5,813 nt of DNA, taken from contig JAGDBE010000231.1 of NCBI GenBank assembly GCA_017959195.1, forward strand, positions 1 through 5,813, read 5' to 3'. Of the stretch, positions 1-5,659 are shown in pieces (position 1 is the stretch's first letter; every line of letters starts with the position of its first letter). The notes under the pieces were generated by a model. That model was not told the DNA's origin, ran no database searches, and saw nothing but the letters and a program-made list of their open reading frames with translations. The position numbers were made by a program, and so were the translations under genes. Source of the stretch: Clostridia bacterium. Its GTDB lineage: Bacteria > Bacillota > Clostridia > Oscillospirales > CAG-382.

Positions 1-58
1 AAGCAAATAAAACCACAAAAAATGCGGAAAAATAAATTAAGAGTGAACTCTTTGTACC

Positions 59-86
59 CGTAAGCCGCCTAAAAAGGCGGCTTACG
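59..86 (+). other. Perfect 12-bp inverted repeat upstream of clpP
   Basis: The arms CGTAAGCCGCCT (59-70) and AGGCGGCTTACG (75-86) are perfectly complementary around an AAAA loop. The stem is GC-rich and should be a very stable RNA hairpin. No T run follows on either strand, so it does not look like a standard intrinsic terminator. In many Firmicutes tig lies just upstream of clpP. If that holds here, this would be an intercistronic hairpin that could act as an RNA processing or stability element, or a degenerate terminator. The inverted repeat is certain; the role is inference. Confidence 0.75.
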
Positions 87-130
87 TCGGTAATGCGAAG
101 GAACGCGTAAAAAAACGAAAAATGCGTTAC

Positions 131-138
131 GGAAAGGA
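131..138 (+). promoter_or_regulatory. clpP ribosome binding site that decides the start
   Basis: GGAAAGGA directly abuts an in-frame ATG at 139 (no spacer) but lies 9 nt before the ATG at 148. Only the second spacing is workable. The protein from 148 begins MALVPMV, as ClpP proteins commonly do, so 148 is the preferred start. No convincing sigma-A promoter, CtsR heptad repeat or CIRCE element was seen between 1 and 147. Confidence 0.7.
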
Positions 139-147
139 ATGAAACTT

Positions 148-732
148 ATGGCACTCGTACCAATGGTAGTAGAACAGACAAATCACGGTGAAAGGTCTTT
201 TGATATTTATTCGAGACTTTTGAATGACAGAATAGTATTTTTGGGAGACGAAATAAACGATACCACGGCGTCGCTCGTTGTGGCTCAGCTTCTATATCTC
301 GAAGCGCAGGATCCCGATAAGGATATATCGCTCTATATAAACAGCCCGGGCGGCTCGATAACGTCGGGAATGGCGATATACGATACCATGAATTACATCA
401 AATGCGACGTGTCCACGGTATGCGTGGGTATGGCGGCAAGCAGGGGCGCGTTTCTGCTCTCGTCGGGAGCGAAAGGCAATCGCTTTGCGCTTCCCAACAG
501 CGAAATCATGATACATCAGCCTCTCGGCGGCATGCAGGGACAGGCGACTGACATCAAGATTCACGCCGACAGAATAATTCAGATAAAGAATAAGCTCAAT
601 AAGATACTTTCCGAACAGACGGGAAAACCCTTGAAGGTAATCGAAAGGGACACCGACAGAGATAACTTCATGACAGCCGAGCAGGCATGCGAATACGGAC
701 TCGTTGATAAGGTAATATTCAGAAAAGACTGA
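148..732 (+). CDS. clpP: ATP-dependent Clp protease proteolytic subunit ClpP
   Basis: This is the serine peptidase subunit that forms the double-heptamer chamber and degrades cytoplasmic proteins fed by Clp ATPases such as ClpX. From the start at 148 it is 194 residues, the usual length. The catalytic triad is visible as Ser98 (GMAAS), His123 (MIHQPLGG) and Asp172 (DTDRDNF), matching standard Bacillus numbering. The YINSPGG oxyanion-region motif and the handle-helix region (QATDIKIHADRI) are present. The His signature is intact. The residue after the catalytic Ser is Arg99 (AGG, 442-444) where Met is almost always found, so the PROSITE-style serine signature is broken at one position. An in-frame ATG at 139 would add three residues but has no ribosome binding site spacing. 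clpX follows after 17 nt, so the two are very probably co-transcribed. Identity is certain; full activity is likely but the Arg99 change needs explaining. Confidence 0.98.
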   Translation: MALVPMVVEQTNHGERSFDIYSRLLNDRIVFLGDEINDTTASLVVAQLLYLEAQDPDKDISLYINSPGGSITSGMAIYDTMNYIKCDVSTVCVGMAASRGAFLLSSGAKGNRFALPNSEIMIHQPLGGMQGQATDIKIHADRIIQIKNKLNKILSEQTGKPLKVIERDTDRDNFMTAEQACEYGLVDKVIFRKD

Positions 733-749
733 TAAAAGAGGAGCAAACA

Positions 750-1997
750 ATGCCGAATAACGGAACGGATAAAAAAAGAATCTGTGCGTTTTGCAAAAAA
801 GAGGAAAAAGACGTCGGACGCCTTATTTTGGGACCCGACGGAATAAATATTTGCTCGTCGTGCATAGCGGTCTGCGCGGATATCTTGGAAAGTCTTGAAG
901 AAGACGAGAGAAACAAAAACGAAAGCGATACGCTTACCCTTGCAAATCTTCCCAAACCGTCGGAAATGAAGGAAATGCTCGACAGATACGTCATAGGGCA
1001 GGATAAGGCGAAGGTAACGCTGTCCGTTGCGGTGTATAACCACTATAAGAGAATTCTCCAGAAGAATAACGATAACGAAGTTGAGATACAAAAGAGCAAC
1101 GTGCTTCTCGTGGGACCGACGGGCGTCGGTAAAACCATGCTCGCACAGTCGCTCGCAAAGCTCTTGAAGGTTCCGTTTGCAATAGCGGACGCAACGACGC
1201 TCACCGAAGCGGGCTACGTCGGCGAAGACGTTGAAAATATATTGCTTCGTCTCATTCAGGCGGCCGACTACGATATCGCGCTTGCCGAAAAGGGAATAAT
1301 CTATATCGACGAGATAGATAAGATATCCAGAAAAAGCGAAAACCGCTCGATAACGAGAGACGTTTCGGGAGAGGGCGTTCAGCAGGCGCTGCTGAAAATC
1401 CTTGAGGGAACCGTTTCCAACGTGCCGCCCCAGGGAGGCAGAAAGCATCCTAATCAGGAATTTATCCAGATAAATACCGAAAATATTCTGTTCATATGCG
1501 GAGGCGCGTTTGACGGAATAGAGGAAATCATCAAAAACAGGACGGGAAAACAGGGACTCGGCTTCGGCGCGGATATAAAGACGAAGGAAGAAAAGAGAAA
1601 GAGCGATATCTTAGAGCAGATAGAGTCGCACGACCTCGTAAAATACGGACTTATACCCGAACTTGTCGGCAGAATTCCGCTTATAACGACGCTTTCCCCG
1701 CTCGATACCGACGCGCTCGTGAGAATTCTTACCGAGCCGAAAAACGCGCTGACAAAGCAGTATAAAAAACTGTTTGCGATGGAAAACACCGAGCTTGAAT
1801 TCGAGCCGGAGGCGCTCAAAGCGATAGCGAACCTCGCCGAAAAGAGAAACACCGGCGCAAGGGGCCTTCGCGCCATCACCGAGGAAGTAATGACAGAGAT
1901 AATGTTCGACCTTCCCGACGATAAAAAGGTAAAGAAGATCATAATCACAAAGGACGCCGTCGAGAGAAAAGGCGGAATAAAGAGGATTTATAAGTAA
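750..1997 (+). CDS. clpX: ATP-dependent Clp protease ATP-binding subunit ClpX
   Basis: This AAA+ hexameric unfoldase recognises substrates, unfolds them and threads them into ClpP. It has 415 residues, close to the family's usual 410-425. In order: N-terminal C4 zinc-binding domain (Cys12, Cys15, Cys35, Cys38); Walker A GPTGVGKT (122-129); pore-1 loop GYVG (155-158); Walker B IIYIDE (183-188); pore-2 region (about 194-206, including ITRD); RKH loop (231-233); ClpP-docking tripeptide LGF (270-272, the equivalent of the E. coli IGF loop); arginine finger Arg308 (GRIP); sensor-2 Arg371 (GARGLR). All catalytic and docking elements are intact, so it should work with the adjacent ClpP. Residue 199, next to the pore-2 loop, is Arg where Pro or Thr is usual. 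A good ribosome binding site (AGAGGAG, 737-743) lies 6 nt before the ATG. The next gene starts 37 nt downstream with no terminator between. Confidence 0.98.
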   Translation: MPNNGTDKKRICAFCKKEEKDVGRLILGPDGINICSSCIAVCADILESLEEDERNKNESDTLTLANLPKPSEMKEMLDRYVIGQDKAKVTLSVAVYNHYKRILQKNNDNEVEIQKSNVLLVGPTGVGKTMLAQSLAKLLKVPFAIADATTLTEAGYVGEDVENILLRLIQAADYDIALAEKGIIYIDEIDKISRKSENRSITRDVSGEGVQQALLKILEGTVSNVPPQGGRKHPNQEFIQINTENILFICGGAFDGIEEIIKNRTGKQGLGFGADIKTKEEKRKSDILEQIESHDLVKYGLIPELVGRIPLITTLSPLDTDALVRILTEPKNALTKQYKKLFAMENTELEFEPEALKAIANLAEKRNTGARGLRAITEEVMTEIMFDLPDDKKVKKIIITKDAVERKGGIKRIYK

Positions 1998-2034
1998 AAA
2001 TCAGGAAAACGGAAGAAAAAGGAGGCGGAAAAGC

Positions 2035-2619
2035 GTGAAATTACCTGAAAAGATCAAGATATATTACCATAAACCCGCGATAAGAAAGATAAATACGGCG
2101 ACAAACGAAGCAAAAAACGCGGAATATAATCTTTTGCGGATAAAGCAGGAATACTCCGATGAATCCCTGCCGGAAAATGCGCAAAGATTAAGCGAGAATA
2201 AGGCTTTTTCACCGAAACCCGCCGAAAAAACGCCTTTCGACGTAGTAAAGGAAAAGATATTCAACTGCAGCGCAAAAACCCTGCAGACGTTCGGTCTGAC
2301 GGGTAAGTACGACGGCTTCAAGTACATATGCACGGCGGTCGAGAAGATACTGACGTGCGAAAAGAAGCCGCATTTCCAGAGCATTTACTCCCAGATAGCA
2401 AAAGAACAGAACGTGAGCAACTTCTGCGTCGAGAGGGATATAAGATACGCGATAAAAAGAATAATAGATCCGGAAAAACGCATGAAAATGACGGCGGTTT
2501 TCGGGGATTTTGCGCGTAACGGCAAATTCTCAAACAGCAGATTCCTGACCATGCTCGCAGCAGACATTTTCGAAAAGCTGTTTTTGCTTGAAAACGTGAG
2601 ATTAATACCGACGACTTAA
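2035..2619 (+). CDS. Orphan Spo0A C-terminal (DNA-binding) domain protein
   Basis: A 194-residue protein whose C-terminal half matches, by eye, the effector domain of the sporulation master regulator Spo0A. IYSQIAKEQN (117-126) followed by VERDIRYAIK (132-141) parallels Spo0A LYPDIAKKFN and VERAIRHAIE, which holds the DNA-recognition helix. FG (156-157) and NSRFLTMLAAD (167-177) parallel the later Spo0A segment NSEFIAMVAD. The region around GLTGKYDGFKYI (87-98) fits the start of the domain. There is no receiver domain: residues 1-75 are a Lys-rich, low-complexity stretch with no phospho-acceptor motif. Control by a phosphorelay in the manner of Spo0A is therefore unlikely. The start is GTG (2035), chosen because AAGGAGG (2019-2025) lies 9 nt upstream. 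It sits 37 nt after clpX without a terminator, so it is probably in the clpPX transcript. A DNA-binding role is inferred from homology; target and function are unknown. Confidence 0.85.
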   Translation: MKLPEKIKIYYHKPAIRKINTATNEAKNAEYNLLRIKQEYSDESLPENAQRLSENKAFSPKPAEKTPFDVVKEKIFNCSAKTLQTFGLTGKYDGFKYICTAVEKILTCEKKPHFQSIYSQIAKEQNVSNFCVERDIRYAIKRIIDPEKRMKMTAVFGDFARNGKFSNSRFLTMLAADIFEKLFLLENVRLIPTT

Positions 2620-2620
2620 A

Positions 2621-2657
2621 ATAAAAAACGCTTAACGGAAATTTAATTGTTTTTTAT
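2621..2657 (+). terminator. Possible weak AT-rich terminator hairpin
   Basis: Immediately after the Spo0A-like gene, ATAAAAAAC (2621-2629) is a perfect inverted repeat of GTTTTTTAT (2649-2657). Inside it TTAA (2632-2635) can pair with TTAA (2643-2646) around a 7-nt loop. The descending arm carries six T residues. The stem is nearly all A-T, so it would be weak, and it may simply reflect base composition. It overlaps the candidate yajC promoter. Confidence 0.3.
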
Positions 2658-2684
2658 ACTGCGTTCATAAATCAGTGTTAGAAT
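2632..2684 (+). promoter_or_regulatory. Candidate sigma-A promoter(s) for yajC
   Basis: TTAACG (2632-2637), a 17-nt spacer and TATACT (2655-2660) match the sigma-A -35 and -10 consensus at 4/6 and 5/6. A second candidate further down is an extended -10, TGTTAGAAT (2676-2684), without a good -35. Either would give yajC its own transcript. The region is AT-rich, so chance matches are likely and the true start site is uncertain. Confidence 0.45.
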
Positions 2685-2717
2685 ATAAAAGAATCATAAA
2701 ACTTTGGAGGAAATAAA

Positions 2718-3125
2718 ATGGATTATTTTGCTTATATGCTTGACGACGCGGCGGCAGCGGCAGACGGAACTGCGGCAGCGGGCTCATGGTGGACAATGCC
2801 GCTTATGCTTGCGGTTTTTGTGGGCGCTATGTATTTCTTTATGATAAGACCGCAGAAAAAGCAGGAAAAACAGATTGCTGATATGAGAAACAGCCTTACC
2901 ATAGGCGATGAAATCACGACGAACGGCGGAATCATAGGAAGAATCGTTCATATAAAAGACGATATAGTAACGGTTGAAACGGGCGCCGACAGAGTAAAGA
3001 TAAAGGTGCGCAAATGGGCGATAGCGACGGTTGACAAGAAGATAGACGCAAAGCCGAACGTTCCGAAGGGCGGATATAAGGTTACGGGCGTAAAGAAAGC
3101 CGAAGATAAGCCGGAACTCAAATAA
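2718..3125 (+). CDS. yajC: Preprotein translocase subunit YajC
   Basis: This small membrane protein associates with the Sec translocase, in many bacteria together with SecD and SecF. It has 135 residues, slightly longer than E. coli YajC because of its tail. A short Ala-rich N-terminus (about residues 11-22) leads into one membrane helix (about 27-43, MPLMLAVFVGAMYFFMI), then the family hallmark RPQKKQEK (44-51), and the conserved cytoplasmic segment GDEITTNGGIIGRI (63-76). The C-terminal 30 or so residues are Lys-rich and look unstructured. The ribosome binding site TGGAGG (2705-2710) lies 7 nt before the ATG. An intrinsic terminator follows at once, and secD/secF are not adjacent, so the gene appears to be transcribed alone. 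Identity is clear from the helix plus RPQ and NGG motifs. Confidence 0.96.
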   Translation: MDYFAYMLDDAAAAADGTAAAGSWWTMPLMLAVFVGAMYFFMIRPQKKQEKQIADMRNSLTIGDEITTNGGIIGRIVHIKDDIVTVETGADRVKIKVRKWAIATVDKKIDAKPNVPKGGYKVTGVKKAEDKPELK

Positions 3126-3134
3126 ATTTCAAAG

Positions 3135-3167
3135 AAAACTGCCGCATATACGGCAGTTTTTTGTTTT
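3135..3167 (+). terminator. Intrinsic terminator after yajC
   Basis: AAAACTGCCG (3135-3144) pairs perfectly with CGGCAGTTTT (3151-3160) around a 6-nt CATATA loop. A T-rich tract follows (TTTTTTGTTTT, 3157-3167). It begins 9 nt after the yajC stop and has the classic form of a Rho-independent terminator on the + strand. Confidence 0.93.
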
Positions 3168-3190
3168 CCTATATATATAATAAAAAAAAC

Positions 3191-3224
3191 GGGAACTTAT
3201 TTTGTAAATTCACCGTCATATAAT
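3191..3224 (+). promoter_or_regulatory. Promoter region of the SLH gene, ECF-sigma-like
   Basis: GGGAAC (3191-3196), 17 nt, then CGTC (3214-3217) resembles extracytoplasmic-function sigma promoters, which have an AAC-type -35 and a CGTC-type -10. Read another way, GGAACTT (3192-3198) is the E. coli sigma-E -35 consensus with GTCATA 16 nt on. A perfect sigma-A -10, TATAAT (3219-3224), overlaps the end but has no good -35 at 15-18 nt. One or both may be used. This is pattern matching, not proof. Confidence 0.45.
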
Positions 3225-3262
3225 TAAAATTTGAAAAAAATTGGAAAAACGAGGTGTAAAAA

Positions 3263-5551
3263 ATGAAAAAAATAATTTCAGTGATACTCGCGATACTCAT
3301 GATTACGGCAAGTTTCGTATCGTACGCTGCGCCGCGCTACGAAAACGAGCCGAAACCCGAGGAAATGGAAAAGATGATTTCCATAGTAAAGCCCAAACTC
3401 GATATTCCCGCGGACTGCAATGTTTTCGACTGGTACTATAACGCCGGAACATATTACAGAAGCAGCAGCTGGAATTTTTCGTGGAACGACGAGAATTATA
3501 ACAAGCATTACAGCGTTTCCTGCGACAACGAGGGCAACATAACGAGCTTTTATTTTTCTGATTGGAGTTATGAGGAGAAAACGAGCAGACTTCCCGCTTT
3601 CACGAAGGAAGAGCTTAAGGGAAACGCCGATAAGTGCATCCAAATGCTGCGCCCCGACGCGTTTCCGCACCTTGTGCTCACAAATTCCTACGCGCAGATT
3701 TATTCCCGCACGTTTACCTACGAATATACGAGATTTGAGGACGGAGTGGCCGTTCCCGAGGAAAGAGCGTACGTTTCGGTCGATTTTTCAAACGGAAAAG
3801 TCAACAGTTTTTCGATTTCGTACAACACGCACGTTACGTTCGGAAAAAAGGATAACGTGGGAGAAGAAAAGGCAAAAGAACTCATAAAAAGCGAGCAGAA
3901 TATGATTCTCTCATACCGCATAAAGAGGGACTACGAATCGAAAACCGTAAAGGCGTACCTCGTTTATACGCCTGAGGTAGGTTATATTTCCGTAAACGCC
4001 GAAACGGGCGAAATCTGCCTTGAAAGAAACACGTGGAACGTGCAGACCGAGCCGCGTGCCGAGAAAGCAGCAGGACTCGCGTCGTCCGACAACGCAATGT
4101 TTGAGGCAGACGAAGGAGCGTCAGACTATAAGCTCACCGAGGAGGAAAGAGCGCAGGTTGACCTGCTCGACAGCCTTATCACGAAGGACGAGGCGGTAAA
4201 GGCGGTTAAGGAAAATAAATATCTCTATATCGATAACGACGCAACGGCGGTTGACGCGTATCTTACGAAAAATTACGGTTCAAGACCGTATTATTACTAC
4301 GGAAACGACGGCGGCGCAAAGGACGAGGACTACGCGTGGAGAATAACCTTCTCGGCACCGTACAGAGAGAGCGACAGCTACGAGGAATGGGAAAAGACGG
4401 GATATTTCTCGCCGTATATGTATGCGCTTGTAAACGCAAAAACCGGAAAAATCATGGAATACCGCGCAAGCGTGCCTCATTATAAATATTACGTGAACGA
4501 TTACAGAAAGATTGAAATACCTGCGCTTAAATACGACGAAGAAAGCGCGAAAGCGATATTCGAGGAATTCGCAAACGACGTGATTCCCGAAAAAATGGAG
4601 CTTTCGAGATACACCGACTGCTACAGCGGAACGGTAATCGATTATGCAAACGCCGAAAAATATGAGGACCCCGTTTACAGGACGAGAAACTTCAGCTACG
4701 TCAGGGTAAACGAAGGCGTCGACTTCGATTATAACAGCATTTCGGGCGAGGTTGACCTCGTTACCGGAAAAATCACGGGCTTCAACTGCTATTGGTACGA
4801 CGACGTGCAGTTTGAGTCGCCGAAAGACGCGATTTCAGCCGAAGAAGCGCTTGACGTGCTGCTTTCAGACGAGGGCTTCGGACTCAATTACGAAATAAAC
4901 AGCAATTATACTTATAATCAGTACCTTATCGATATGGAAAAGGAAAATTACGATATAAACGAGCTTTATGAGACCGAACAGTATTCGAGACTCGTGTATT
5001 CGGGATATAACCACTATTCAACGACGGTTCTTGCGCTGACGGGCAAAATATCGGATTACAGCGGCGAAGAATATACAAAGAAGGGCGATTATAATTATAC
5101 CGATATAGATTCACACTGGGCAAAGGACGACATACTTATGCTTGCCGACCTCGGAATAGGCTTTGAGGGCGACAAATTCCTGCCCGACGAAAAGATAGAT
5201 TTTGCGGACTTTGCATACCTTGCAAACTCACTCGACCTCTACTCGCCCGACCTGAACAACGACAAATACGACGAGAACGGAAACGAAAAGACCGGGTACC
5301 TTACCAGAACGCAGGCGGTAAAATATATTATCGACGCCGCGGGCTATAAAAAGATTGCGGCAATGAAGAATATCTTCATCACCGATTTTAACGACAACAA
5401 TCTGCTTGACGACGGGGACGTCGGATATATCGCGATAGCAAGAGGATTCGGCTTCGTACAGGGCGATCTGAACTCCTTCAGACCGTACGACGACCTCACG
5501 AGAGCAGAAGCCGTAACGATAATTCTCAATTACATCAGATTTTCAGAATAA
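3263..5551 (+). CDS. Exported YcdB/YcdC-type protein with SLH domains
   Basis: A 762-residue secreted protein, probably anchored to the cell wall. It has a Sec signal peptide (residues 1-22 or 1-23: Lys-Lys, hydrophobic core, SYA|A or YAA|P cleavage). The long middle (about 30-600) has two related halves joined by an acidic linker (about 265-300), with recurring strand-turn elements: SVDFSNGKV (172-180), SVNAETGEI (243-251), LVNAKTGKI (389-397), VDLVTGKI (497-504) and LTGKI (592-596). These and the ITKDEAVKAV-type helices fit the YcdB/YcdC (PepSY-like) repeat family of Firmicutes, whose function is unknown. The C-terminus carries about three SLH units: DIDSHWA (614-620), LTRTQA (680-685) and LTRAEA (745-750), which in this family bind cell-wall polymers. 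About 74 residues are Tyr (near 10%). The GAGGTG ribosome binding site (3251-3256) lies 6 nt before the ATG. It has its own promoter region and no clear terminator after it. Confidence 0.9.
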   Translation: MKKIISVILAILMITASFVSYAAPRYENEPKPEEMEKMISIVKPKLDIPADCNVFDWYYNAGTYYRSSSWNFSWNDENYNKHYSVSCDNEGNITSFYFSDWSYEEKTSRLPAFTKEELKGNADKCIQMLRPDAFPHLVLTNSYAQIYSRTFTYEYTRFEDGVAVPEERAYVSVDFSNGKVNSFSISYNTHVTFGKKDNVGEEKAKELIKSEQNMILSYRIKRDYESKTVKAYLVYTPEVGYISVNAETGEICLERNTWNVQTEPRAEKAAGLASSDNAMFEADEGASDYKLTEEERAQVDLLDSLITKDEAVKAVKENKYLYIDNDATAVDAYLTKNYGSRPYYYYGNDGGAKDEDYAWRITFSAPYRESDSYEEWEKTGYFSPYMYALVNAKTGKIMEYRASVPHYKYYVNDYRKIEIPALKYDEESAKAIFEEFANDVIPEKMELSRYTDCYSGTVIDYANAEKYEDPVYRTRNFSYVRVNEGVDFDYNSISGEVDLVTGKITGFNCYWYDDVQFESPKDAISAEEALDVLLSDEGFGLNYEINSNYTYNQYLIDMEKENYDINELYETEQYSRLVYSGYNHYSTTVLALTGKISDYSGEEYTKKGDYNYTDIDSHWAKDDILMLADLGIGFEGDKFLPDEKIDFADFAYLANSLDLYSPDLNNDKYDENGNEKTGYLTRTQAVKYIIDAAGYKKIAAMKNIFITDFNDNNLLDDGDVGYIAIARGFGFVQGDLNSFRPYDDLTRAEAVTIILNYIRFSE

Positions 5552-5581
5552 TTCACCGAAAAATCACATTCATAACAGCAT

Positions 5582-5632
5582 AGTATCAAAAAAACGGATT
5601 ATACTTTAACTGTAAACAAAAAAAGTATCAAA
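5582..5632 (+). repeat. Short direct and inverted repeats around a candidate -10
   Basis: AGTATCAAA occurs at 5582-5590 and again at 5624-5632, spaced 42 bp start to start. ATACTTT (5601-5607) is the inverted match of AAAGTAT (5622-5628). They surround TATACT (5600-5605), a possible -10 for the following gene, for which no good -35 was seen. They could be operator half-sites, or chance in AT-rich DNA. No terminator for the SLH gene is recognisable between 5552 and 5659. Confidence 0.3.
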
Positions 5633-5659
5633 TAACGTTTTTGAAAGGACGATGTTGTT

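Noticed and set aside
1..10. Possible last codons of an upstream gene (AGC AAA TAA, stop at 8-10), perhaps tig.
   Set aside because: Two codons cannot identify a gene. The idea rests only on the common tig-clpP-clpX order.
39..52. Dyad AAGAGT-GA-ACTCTT in the clpP leader, considered as a CIRCE or CtsR operator.
   Set aside because: It does not match CIRCE (TTAGCACTC-N9-GAGTGCTAA) or the CtsR tandem heptads. A 6-2-6 dyad alone is weak.
139..147. Earlier ATG for clpP at 139, adding MKL.
   Set aside because: The ribosome binding site directly abuts this ATG, whereas the ATG at 148 has 9-nt spacing and gives the usual MALVPMV start.
579..1448. A 289-codon open frame on the minus strand across clpP and clpX.
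   Set aside because: It is antisense to two certain genes, with no ribosome binding site or recognisable domain, and is a shadow of their codon use.
3176..3181. A second perfect TATAAT just after the yajC terminator.
   Set aside because: It lies in a TA-repeat run with no -35 at a usable distance.
3241..3441. A 66-codon frame overlapping the start of the SLH gene.
   Set aside because: It overlaps a real signal-peptide gene in another frame and has a poor ribosome binding context.
5538..5565. Inverted repeat GATTTTC / GAAAAATC after the SLH gene, considered as a terminator.
   Set aside because: It has a bulge, a 13-nt loop, a low-GC stem and no following T tract, and it overlaps the stop region of the gene.
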